Part shown: positions 49,901 to 59,700 of the stretch, in pieces | Position numbering within the stretch: position 1 is the first letter of the stretch | How the letters are laid out: each line of letters begins with the position of its first letter | Assembly (NCBI GenBank): GCA_030544235.1 | Contig: CM060466.1 | Coordinates: 7,245,592 to 7,309,591 of the forward strand | Reading direction: 5' to 3' | Length of the DNA: 64,000 nt | Origin: Lepturacanthus savala | Taxonomy: Eukaryota; Chordata; Actinopteri; Scombriformes; Trichiuridae | Position numbers and translations under genes: made by a program | Notes under the pieces: model-generated | The model's input: the letters and a program-made list of their open reading frames with translations, nothing else | What the model was told of the DNA's origin: nothing | Database searches by the model: none

Positions 49901-50844
49901 GGGGCACCGCGAACCTGTAGGGAGGAGGAAGAGGAGGAGACGGTTACCAGGACGACGAGGAGAAATCAATCCAGTTTTCAGTAAAACGGCGGACGGCTGA
50001 GCCAAAAGTTCTCACAAGTGAAATGATATCACCTCATTAGTGTCTGTACCATTAGGCTCCATTATCATATGACATCATCCTCTCTGCTTATGGCACATTC
50101 CTTCACTCTGACACACACACACACACATAAAAAAGCAGCTGCGAGTGTGTGTGTGTGACTGTGAAGACAAAAGAGTATCTGCAGCCACCAAATAAGTGAA
50201 CATCTGGACACGTGAACACCTGCTGAACACCTCTGGATCCAGTCCGGGCTCCAGGTTCACACGCATAAATCAGGAGGAGACCGAAACGCTAAAAAAAAAA
50301 CAAAAAAAAAACCCTGGCAAAGGTCATTAATAATTCATCAATAATCTCTTCTCCCAAAGAAAAAGGAGGAGGAGGAGGAGGAGGAGGAGGAGGGGGGGGG
50401 GGGGGGGGGGGGGGGGTTCATGGGTGGGTGAATGCGTGCAGCCGCCGCGCGTACACACAATAATGTGGAAACTGGAAAAAATAATAATAATAATTCAAAA
50501 AAATAAGGATATTTGTGCAGGAGGGAGGAGGCTGAGGATCAGGGCGCTGCAGGTGCGTCCAAAACAAAAACACACAGGCCGACGGAGCGCGTGCGCGCGC
50601 GCGGCGACACGCGCGTGCAGCGGTGGGAGCACAAAAGAGAAGTGGGTGAAAACCCGGAGTGAGGAGGGAGGAAGGATGGAGAGAGGGATGAGGAGGAACG
50701 GGGAGTCTTTACCTTCATGGACTTGATGGCCTCGTACGCGTCCTGCACCGAGCGGATCTCGTCGTACGCGGTCTGGTGCGGCAGCAGCAGCTGGTTCAGG
50801 ATCTGCAGAGACCCGGACCGGTAGCGGATCGCTTCCAGCGTCAT
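40921..50844 (-). CDS. mri1: Methylthioribose-1-phosphate isomerase, 6 exons
   Basis: Converts 5-methylthioribose-1-phosphate to methylthioribulose-1-phosphate in the methionine salvage pathway; cytosolic by family. Exons 50713-50844, 49691-49914, 45183-45352, 44896-45072, 44074-44298 and 40921-41054 keep phase and give 353 aa (human 369). The start MTLEAIRYRSGSLQIL is the family start. Other signatures are VRGAPAIAIVGCLSL, ARPTAVNMGRAA, THCNTGSLATAGYGTALG with the catalytic Cys at about 161, TETRPYNQGSRLTA, GADRVVANGDTANKVGTYQ with the catalytic Asp at about 241, and VWNPAFDVTPHQLITGGIIT. The protein ends shortly after, at LTGRLTAL, lacking the longer human tail. Large introns 2 and 5 hold many repeats. 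Confidence 0.97.
41205..41320. repeat. Second copy of the 10228-type dispersed repeat
   Basis: TGTATTATAGACCTGGAT, TTTTTCCCAGTGGCCACTCG and TGGTACTGCAACAAAAA recur from 10228-10340. It lies in the last intron of mri1. Confidence 0.55.
41321..42116. other. mri1 intron 5, no recognised feature
   Basis: Unremarkable AT-rich intronic sequence. No exon, RNA gene or repeat family was recognised. Confidence 0.5.
42117..42385. mobile_element. Short copy of the palindrome-rich element
   Basis: Contains AAACAAGTTGAAATAAGCTC, GACCAAATTGACCCAAAT and ATTATCTGCCAGTAGAAG, and ends with TTCACCTGTTAAGAACTCAG plus TTTTTCCAG, matching the right end of 59449-59938. It has a single central hairpin, unlike the expanded copy at 37366. 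Confidence 0.6.
43735..43935. mobile_element. Short CAGCTCTGGAAAA-type element
   Basis: Both ends are present, about 200 bp apart: CTACAGCTCTGGAAAACATC at left and TTTTTTTCCAGAGCTGTATA at right. The interior keeps TTTGTCATTTTCAGC and GGAAATGTTGTCAGTAG. It is an internally deleted derivative of the 450-530-bp copies. Confidence 0.75.
44388..44853. mobile_element. Tc1-like miniature element in mri1 intron 4
   Basis: Left end ACCAACGTTGAAAAGTTTGG and right end CCAAACTTTTGAACAGTAGTG are inverted repeats; about 465 bp. It occupies most of the intron between the exons at 44074-44298 and 44896-45072, ending about 40 bp below the latter exon. Confidence 0.78.
45555..45925. mobile_element. CAGCTCTGGAAAA-type element in mri1 intron 2
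   Basis: Starts AGCTCTGCAAAATTATCTGATT, contains TTTGGGCAAAAGCAAC and CCTCTTTAAGCAGAATGAGG, and ends near GATCTCTTAATTTTTCCCAGA. The inverted ends are more diverged than in the copy at 20599. Confidence 0.65.
46095..46345. repeat. Repeat shared with 12870-13030, with CA tract
   Basis: The stretch ACCTTTGTTTGG...GTGTGACACACGGACATG and GCAGAGAGTAGCTTCT is the reverse complement of sequence in the element at 12343-13444. A CA run follows at about 46313-46341. Confidence 0.55.
47485..47985. mobile_element. Tc1-like miniature element
   Basis: Starts TACACTACCGTTGAAAAGTTTGG. The interior matches the other copies (AGGCCCATTTCCAGCAACTA, GCTAACATGTTAGCACAGC). The right end is shortened (AAATTGTGACCGGTAGTGTA). 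Confidence 0.75.
48000..49040. other. mri1 intron 2, no recognised feature
   Basis: No exon or repeat was identified. Short open frames on either strand lack splice context and family resemblance. Confidence 0.45.
49045..49672. repeat. Two tandem copies of the ATCGATTAATC-type repeat
   Basis: Two diverged direct copies: 49045-49318 and 49410-49672. Both have TAATCGATTAATC/TAATCAATTA blocks at the ends and share TTCTCTGGTTCCAGCTTCT, AAACTGATGATCT and GTGGACTGTTG. They end only about 20 bp from the low edge of the mri1 exon at 49691-49914. Confidence 0.7.
50361..50416. repeat. GGA trinucleotide run passing into a 25-base G run
   Basis: (GGA)n from about 50365 is followed by an unbroken G run at 50392-50416. 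It lies in the first intron of mri1, about 300 bp from exon 1. Such a G tract can form quadruplexes. Its exact length is likely uncertain in any assembly. Confidence 0.85.
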
Positions 50845-51470
50845 GACCGAGCTGGAGGAGGTGGGATGCCGGAGAGAAAATAACACGGACACGGACGGAC
50901 CGCGCGCACTCACTCACTCACTCACGCGCACACTTCCACACACACATACACGCGCCTCCACACACTCACACACACACACTCTTACACTTTCACTGGCTTA
51001 CACGTTGAAGTGACCGCGGCCTGGCTGTCGGTTTAAGTCCCGGGGAGTCGTCGCAAAAGAGGAAAACACACTCCCCCCTCCAAAAAAAAAAAAAAAAACA
51101 GGAGGAGGAGAGAGGGAGGAAGAAGAGAGGAGGAGGAGGTGCAGGAGGAGGAGGAGGAGGAGGTCCGCTGTGCTGCACGGGAGGATAAGAAGGGGAGAAG
51201 AAGAGGAGTGGAACCTTCACACACTGACAGGCACGGAGGCAGACGCGGAACCACGTGCCCCCCCGAGCAGGAAGTGCTCGCCTCCCTGGCCCCGCCCACC
51301 GAGCTCTCGCGGGTTGTCCAACTTGGGTCCTCGTGCCCCCTGCACCGCCGCCGTCTGACGCCCTCCCATCCCCCCTCTGATCCCGGACCCCCTTTGTCAG
51401 GAGAAATCCCACATTCACGAGCGCTATTAGCATAACAGCGGCGCCTCGCGCTTCCCCCAACGAGCGCGAG
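50845..51470 (-). promoter_or_regulatory. mri1 promoter and 5' flank, CpG-rich
   Basis: GC- and CpG-rich sequence directly upstream of the mri1 ATG, contrasting with the AT-rich surroundings. It contains CA/CTCA runs at 50905-50990 and a GGA-rich purine tract at 51096-51165. No TATA box was seen. The CpG-rich patch ends at about 51.48 kb. Confidence 0.5.
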
Positions 51471-51641
51471 AAAATACGGCGCTATTTTTATCTTAGATTT
51501 CTGTTTTAGTCTTTATTAAACACAAAGGAAACACACAGGAAGGCAGGGAATAAATATAAAGGTATCAACAATGGTGGAAATGACGCTATAATAAAATAAT
51601 ATATAGTTTTAATAAGAATTTTATTCATTTCTTATGTCTTT

Positions 51642-51653
<12 letters not shown>

Positions 51654-51720
<67 letters not shown>
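51654..51720. repeat. TA dinucleotide tract
   Basis: About 67 bp of alternating TA preceded by a short CA run. Confidence 0.92.
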
Positions 51721-51723
<3 letters not shown>

Positions 51724-53489
51724 CAACAGGAATAACATAGAAAAGATGCATTATTCTGCGCTGAAGGTTTATTTTCTATTTAAATGACAACCCATTATAA
51801 ATCTTTGTGTTTTAGATTTTAGGCAAATATACAGAATAAGACATGGAACATGCTATATTATTTATATATTTAAAATAAAGCGAAGAATTTAATCAACAGT
51901 GGTGTAAATGATGTTATGACACAACTTAAATAACATCAAGAGAGAGAAAAGTGATATATATCCCAAATATAAATATATTCTATAAAACAGATTATGCCAT
52001 TGTATATAAATGAAGGTATATTATCAATTTTAATAAAAAGCAATTCTACTTTAGTCTTAGATTTTATTGCTTCATCTTTCTCATTACTGGGGTTCCTCAT
52101 ACGTACCAGTATAGTTTTAATTATTCTACAACTAACCAATATATTCTATATGTATCTTATCCCTTTGGAAACAAACTAAACTTGCACATTTGTTGGTGAT
52201 AAAATAAACAACCGTAAAGAATGAATACACCAAAGTAGATATTTAATGTAGATAATTATATTAGTTCTTTTCTTTTCAGATGTTGCAAACAAAAACTGCC
52301 AGGTCCCTGAGTTTATAAGAGTTGTAAAGCACATATTTGCACTCTAATGCATATTTGCACTCTTGTGTAAATTTGTCTAAGTGTGTGTGTGTGTGTGTGT
52401 GTGTACACACCTTTTCACTATTTGGGATGATTAGCGCTGTAAGACTAATCACAGTTATAGATTATATCAAAAGGTTTCACATCAGGGCTGTGATAAACAA
52501 TCAGAGTATCTTATTTTATCAGCTCAATGTTATGAGAAATTCTCATAAATTAGAAAAACTACTTACAATAAGTTAGAGATATTGTGTGGATTTCATACAG
52601 TTTTAGGGGTTAATATACATTAAACTAAAGAAAAAGGTGCTTCTTCTCATTCATTATTAGTAATATCAAAGAGAACTTTTACTTATTTCATTAAAATTCA
52701 GACAAAATAGCAAAAACACTCATGTAAATAACAATATCCCTGATATAAGATGTTAATCAGAAAAGAATCTAAAAGAGATAAAACACTGAAGCCGTTTCAC
52801 CGTTTTATTCATGTTAACACCAACCTCATACATCAGATAATAATAATAACGCCCAGATAACCAGGCCTTCATACATTCCCGCTTTGAGCTGCACAAATCA
52901 TGACTTACACTTAAAAATAGAGACGGAGCATGATGCTGTCTATTTACTGGTTATAAATATGACATTTATATTGATTGCCCATACATGATTCAACAGATTT
53001 AAAAAAAAATGCTTTAAACGGTTCCACTATAGGATTTTCCCAAAGCCTGGATGAATAAATCTACTGCAGCTGACCCAGAAAGAAATATAAAGAACAATCC
53101 GACCATTTTTTAATGGAGAAAACCCAGATAATACAGAAAGAAAAGAGCGCCAACATTAAAAAAAAGTAAGTGGGAGTGTGTGTTGTGTTGTATGAGCAGG
53201 AATGGAGTGTGAGTCACCATCAGGACAAACTTTAACAATATGTTCCCCTGCTTGGCGCTGACCACCCAGACACCACGCTGAATGCTGATGAGCTCGTCTC
53301 CATGGCAACGGGACAGCCTCAAAGGCCAGGAGGTGACCGGAGGAGTGGAGTGATGTGGCAGGAGCGTTTGTGAGCGTTTGTGTGACCGAGGTGACATGTG
53401 GCTCCAGCTCGAATAAAAGACGAGCTGCTTCTATTGTTAAAGCAGGCGAAAACGCTGGAACCTCTATCAGTCTTTACGTTTTACTACAC
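51721..53489. other. Intergenic, AT-rich; a small coding-like patch at 53.2-53.35 kb
   Basis: No gene recognised. A minus-strand frame over about 53200-53340 has coding-like composition (GDELISIQRGVWVVSAKQGN) and a GTTGCCATGGAGACG block resembling an RFX X-box. Neither splice sites nor a family match support a gene call. Confidence 0.4.
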
Positions 53490-54027
53490 ACACACTACCG
53501 ATTAAAGTTTGGGGTCACGTAGAAATGTCGTCATTTTTTAAAGAAAAACAGTTTTTTTCAATGAAGATAATTTTAAACTAATCAGAAATACACTCTATAC
53601 ATCACTAATGTGGTAAATGACTATTCTAGCTGCAAATGTCTGGTTTTTGGTGCATCAATATCTACATAGGTGTATAGAGGTGCATTTCCAGCAACTATCA
53701 GTCCAGTGTTCTAATGGAACAATGTGTTTGCTCATTGCATCAGAAGGTTAATGGATGATTAGAAAACCCTTGATGCTAACATGTTAGCACAGCTGAAAAC
53801 AGTTTATCTGCTTAGAGAAGCTAGAAAACTGACCTTCCTTTGATGAATGCAAAGTTTGAAGGAAAATAATTATTATTCCATACCCAAATCATTATTTCTA
53901 AACTTGTCAATGTCTGGACTATATTTTCTATTCATTTTAAAACTCATGGTGGTAAATAAAAGTGTGACTTTTCATGGAAAACACTAAATTGTCTGTGTGA
54001 CCCCAAACTTTTGAAAGGTAGTGTATC
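53490..54027. mobile_element. Tc1-like miniature element
   Basis: Starts ACACTACCGATTAAAGTTTGG and ends GACCCCAAACTTTTGAAAGGTAG, inverted ends, about 535 bp; the most complete copy in the window. No transposase coding. Confidence 0.78.
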
Positions 54028-55410
54028 ACATGCTGCTATGTTTGAGAAATGTAAATTAGTAAATTTAAGTCAGAAAGGAGAATTTGTCATTTTTAAGAAA
54101 AAATACAATAATCACCAATCCCACTTTATAAAATGTGAGGGTTTGTTGCTTTTCTTTATCTACATCTTAATATTAGGAGTTTTTAAAGTGTTAGTTGCAG
54201 AAAAAAACATTAATTTGAAGAAGTTCTTTAATTTTCTTTAAAGGTTTTTTCTTATTTCTGTTATTTTCTTATATTTTATAAAGTAACTGTTCTCACCAGC
54301 AGCAATAATATGATTTTTTTACCATTGTTTCTGTATAGTATGAAAACCAATTAGCTGACTAGTAATGGAATCTGTGGAATCTATTGTTACCTTTAACACA
54401 GAGCTTTAAAAAGTACTGACTAACATTAACGCTTGATTTACTGTGATCAATTACACAACTTGATCAGCTAAATGTCCTGCAACAACTCAAATCTGTGGAA
54501 GTTTCAGAATTCTCCTAATTAATTTGCAAATGAAGGGAAGACAATGGGGAATTCTACGAAAAATAAATAAATATCTGCAATTAAATCGCTTGCATTGGAA
54601 ATTTGTCATCAAAATGTAAATGAGCTTTTAAATTACATCTCTATTTCCTTTTCACTGCTCCTTTCTGGAAAAACAATCTGAAGATATCTTCTTATGTTAA
54701 ATAAAAGTGAAGGAGGGTGATAAATATAAATGAACAGAGACTATGGAGGCTGCATCGGATCAACTTTAACCAGGATTATTTGCTAATGGAGTGAGGTAGT
54801 GGATGAATTAGGGCAAACACATGATTCTCTGCTGTGTCATGTGACCAAAAAAATCTATTAGTGGAGTTAAGAGACATCATCCACATGGAGTCAAATAGAA
54901 AACATACAGTCAGCCTCATTTCAAAGAGTTGGCTACAGCTGCTGTTTAGCAGGTCATCAAACACATCTGGATCGTCTGTATGAAACAGAGGAAACGTGGC
55001 GGAACTCGTTAATCACTCGCTTTTATGAATTTCAAGGCACCTCAGCTGGAATCCTCGTCTTCTAAAGTTCTACTGGTCTGAATTCCGTCCCGTTGACTTC
55101 ACAGTCACAACATGTGAACGGCAGAGAGCAACGACAGGTGAAACACAAATAGAAAGCAGCAAATTACCAGCCACGCTGACACTAACTGGGTCTTCCTGTG
55201 ACTACTCGGCATCCACCGGAGAACTCGGTGGGAAAGAATCAGGGTTTTTATTAAACCTCACGGTGAAAATAGCAGCACGCTGATGCAGCGGCTGTTAATT
55301 ATTTCCTTATCGACAGCACAATGAATTTAATGTAAAGGTTTAAAGAAAAAAATCTGAATGGAGCAGAGTATTACTGAAGATTCTGCATAATCTCTGAATA
55401 TATGTAAGGG
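54028..55410. other. Intergenic, no recognised feature
   Basis: AT-rich to about 54.7 kb, then more balanced. No exon, RNA gene or repeat family was identified. Confidence 0.5.
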
Positions 55411-55412
55411 AA

Positions 55413-55912
55413 TTAGTGGGAGGAGGAGGAGGAGGAGGAGAAGGAGGAGAAGGAGGAGGAGGAGAAGGAGGAGGAGGAGAAGGAGGAGAAGAGGGAGGAG
55501 AAGGAGGAGGAGGAGGAGAAGGAGGAGAAGGAGGAGGAGGAGAGGGAGGAGAAGGAGGAGGAGGAGGAGGAGGAGGAGAAGAAAGAAGAAGGAGAAGAAG
55601 AAGAAGGAAGGAGGAGGAGGAGGAGGAGGAGGAGAAGAGGGAGGAGAAGGAGAAGGAGGAGAAGGAGGAGAAGAAGGAGAAAGAAGAAGGAGAAGAAGAA
55701 GGAGAAGAAGAAGGAGAAGGAAGGAGGAGGAGAAGGAGAAGGAGAAGGAGGAGGGAGAAGAAAGAGAAGGAGGAGAAGAAGAAGGATAAAGAAGGAGGAG
55801 AAGAAGAAGGAGACGAAGAAGAAAGAAGGAGAAGAAGGAGAAGAAGGAAGAGGAGAAGAAGGAGAAGAAGAAAGTAGAAGAAAGAAAGAAGGAGAAGAAG
55901 AAAGAAGAAGAA
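55413..55912. repeat. 0.5-kb polypurine (GGA/GAA) tract
   Basis: An almost pure A/G strand of GGAGGA, GGAGAA and GAAGAA triplets, with only isolated T/C interruptions. The left half is GGA-rich and the right half GAA-rich. Long mirror-symmetric purine tracts can adopt triplex structure. Every open frame here (poly Gly/Glu/Arg or Ser/Leu/Pro) is a translation of the repeat. Confidence 0.95.
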
Positions 55913-56215
55913 GTAATAATCCTTCCACCACATTCATTCATGCTGTTAGCCCTCCTCCTCCCAAAGGCGACTCTTCATATGATCTCTTCGTCTCCTTGGT
56001 GACACAAACACTAATCCCTCATTATGGGATGTAGGCTGCGGCGCCCTAAAGCCCTTTTTTTTTTTTTTTATTCCCATATCACACCACTCCAAACGGAGCA
56101 GATTACTGTAATCTGGGAACACTGGAGCAGACAGATTAGATTAAGCTCATTACACACATGAAATATGGGCAAAGGGGTTAAAAACACCTCAGTCCACTGG
56201 ATAAACACACTTCAG

Positions 56216-56218
<3 letters not shown>

Positions 56219-56275
<57 letters not shown>

Positions 56276-56298
56276 CACACACACACGCACACACACAC
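56219..56298. repeat. CA dinucleotide tract
   Basis: About 80 bp of alternating CA with two CG interruptions, downstream of cc2d1a. Confidence 0.93.
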
Positions 56299-56768
56299 TT
56301 TTTGGTCATCTCTGGACACCAAAAGACTCTGAACTGGTGTCAAATGTAAAACCTTCACCGAAAATTCTCAAAGGCAAGATGGGAATAGAAGAAAACAATT
56401 AAGAGAGGAGAAAAGAGCGGAACATCTGTGTAAAGCCGCACTTAAACATCTGTAGGAGCGTTTCCCTGTAGTGTCTGATCTCTCCTTTCACTCATCACTT
56501 TTTAATGCCTTCATTTCCTTTTTGTAGTTTTTTTTTTTAAACTATCGTGGCACAAAACCACTAAGTTAAGTTGTATAATCAATAGACTTATTCGCGGGTA
56601 TTTTCATGCAGCCTCATGGACATGACGGCATAGAATCATGCTGAAGGTACCTAAAATACTGGCTGTAGTGTCTGTATAGTAGTATATATGTGTGTGTGTG
56701 GGTGTGTGTGTGTGAGAGATTCTTGATATAACAGTACTCCAGTCAAGTCTTTGCTCCCTTCACTCCTC

Positions 56769-59700
56769 TCATGCAGCGCGTTTCCTTGTCAGCGATTCCA
56801 GCTAAAAACAGAAAGAAAAGTAACGTGACTTTATCGTAGAAACACACTAAAATATGTTTTATAGCAACGGCATAAATCTTTACCTCATTCTCGACCATCT
56901 TTAATCTGCCTAGAGCATCCTTGGCAGCGTCCTATAAACGGTAAAAAGGTGAGGAAACTTTTCAATCAATCAGTTTTATTTGTACAGAGCTAAATCATAA
57001 AATCACAGCCTCAACTACTAGGACAAGGAATCTTCAGGAGTCTCGTGGTTCGATTATTCAAAACGATTCAAAACAAATCGATTTTTAAAAAAAGTTTTTT
57101 TCAACACCAGATCATGTAAGTAAAATCCTTTTTTATTATTATTATTATTTTTTAAGTAGTGATAGAGCTCACTGTAAACTAGATCTACAAGTTCAGTTCT
57201 ACAGTTTAACACAGGAGAAATTCCTATTTGTGTTATTTATAGACATTATTATAGACCCTTAAATTAACACAGTTCTGGAAAACTGAAAAACTGCTTAAAG
57301 AGGAACCAGGAGTGGAATAAAATCACCAAGAACAATGATAAAGACTGTGGAGAGCATGAAAGCTGGGATTAAAAATAAGAATTATTGCATTATTGATTCC
57401 TGAACTATTCTTAAGTGTAAAAATTAGTTTTATGTTGTTTTAAAAATGAATTTGATCTTGTTTGACGTCTGAAAACATTGGACCTTTATTGTTATTTTGA
57501 CTATTTGTCATTTTCTGCAAATAAATGCTCGATAGTACTTTATACTTTATAGTAATGATAGTATTTTTATTTGGAATTTAGGAGAAATGTTGTCAGTAGT
57601 TTATAGACTCAAACAAAAATGTTCCTTGTGCAAAAACACACATTTATAAGTAGTAAAATCAGAAAATGTGATAATTTTGCAGTGGTCTCCTATTTCTATC
57701 CAGAGCTGTATATGTTGATTAGACGCCATTAGAGGGTTAGTGTTAGGTGCCTGTTTAATATTGAAAAGAACTGAAGTTTGAAGTTATGATCTAGAATCAT
57801 AGGGAATAAGAATCGTAATTCTCACATGAATCAATCTTCTCCCATCTCTCCACACGACATCCTCTGTCCTTAGACCTTTCACATCTTACAAAAAATAACT
57901 CGCTAAAAAAACTTTAACGTGGGGAAAAAAAAAGAGGAAAAACCCTCAGGAAGAGGTAGGGGATCTCTCTTCCAGGACGGACAGACGTGTTCCACAACAT
58001 CACTCACCCTGTTGCCTTGGCTCGAGTATTTCTTCACCGATTCAGCGAGTCCTTGGACAAAACGCCGCAGCACATTCTCATACTCTGCAGATACGGTGAA
58101 GAATAATGTGAGTTAATGCCTGAGAAACGTAGAGCAAACACTGTCATAATCATCACAGCTGTCATGATTAATGAAGACTTATGGCAGCTGTCATCAGGTG
58201 TAATTTGGTAAATTAGGGTTAATGGTAATGTTGAACCATATATTTGGTTGTTTTTTTTGTTTTTCTGGAGGTTGGTGCCATAAAATTTGAAAGCCTATCA
58301 TATTAGATAGGCTTTTATAAGCAGTTTGTTTCGACCTATGCCTTTTCAGTCATTGTTCAACACTATTGATGACTGGTTTTGTGTGATATGTCAATGCTGT
58401 AGACTATGTTTTTCTGGTGTTGTGCTGTTTTATGTCGTCATGATTGAATAAACTTCATTTATTCATTCATTCAAGATCAAGTTGTTTTTTTTAAAGCTAG
58501 AGCTTATATCTTACATTGATATTAAACTGTCATATATGGTTCATTTTGATTAGTTGTCACAGGACCGTTATGATTGTCTGCTAAATGTTGTGCTTTTCAT
58601 TATAATGTCATAAGTTTGACATTAAGGTCTGCTACGACAGGTTATTTGTCTTGGTTTATGTCAAATTGTCATGACAAAGACAAAGAAATGTCACTTTACT
58701 ACAGAAACATATTATCATGTCATACACGAAAACATTCCCCTTCAGTGTCTGCCATAATATGTTTATATTATCATAATATTTGTATTTATTAACATGTACC
58801 TCTATTCTGTTCTATTTATTATTCTAATGTGTGTAAACCGCAGGTCAAACAAATATTTTGTTATCCAGGATAATGACGATAACTCTTGAATAAAGTCAAA
58901 TTGACTGATTGGTAGCTTTAATGCTAATTTAGACAAATTAAATCAGATTCATTTATGTTAACAACAGAGAAAATAAAAATGCCAGTGGTTAAAATGAACA
59001 TGTAATAAGTTACTTTAAGTTTTCACTGCCTACTTTTCTCATTTTAAGGATGATCCTGTTGTGGAAGTCAAGAATTCTAGTGATTAAGTCAAATTTGATT
59101 GGCCGGTAGTGCAGAATAATTTTCCAGGATTTTCCATATGTTTTCCATAACTGGAAAATTGATGAATCATTTCCAGGTTTTCCAGGACGTGTGGGAACCC
59201 TTTAGGTGTCATATAATGATTAAGAGGATGTTTTAAACCACCGTTCAAGTAAAGTAATTAGTATAAGAGGATGAGACACAAACTCCTGAGTTTTACCTGA
59301 GAGCAGAGCAGGAGAGCCTCTCTCCAGCTGAGCTTTCTGCCACTGCAGCCTGTGTACGACGTCTTTGTGTTGGTGGATGAGGTCAGACGGAGGATCCCTC
59401 CGGTTCTTTCTGTACTCGGCCATCTGAGAGAGAGAAACACAGGCGGACGCTGCAAAAACTGAAATCCTATCAAGGGAAAATATCTTCTTTTTGGAACAAT
59501 TAGCCCAATATTGAGTAGAATTATCGGATTCCACTGGCAGATAATTTAGCGTATTTCAAGTGTTTCTTTCTTGATTTAATCAATTTCATCTGTTTTAACG
59601 ACATTTCAGTTCCCAGACCTTCATCAGGTAGTTAAAAACTACCTAAAGACCTGATAAAGGGCTAAGAACCAAAACATTTTTAATTAGAATTTATTCTGTT

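Noticed and set aside
50495..51460. Several 88-156-codon frames upstream of mri1
   Set aside because: They run through CA and GGA repeats and the CpG-rich promoter, with no family resemblance; only the MTLEAIRY frame is real.
55327..55941. Frames encoding poly-Gly/Glu/Arg and poly-Ser/Leu/Pro proteins
   Set aside because: They are translations of the GGA/GAA purine tract and its complement; all frames are equally open.
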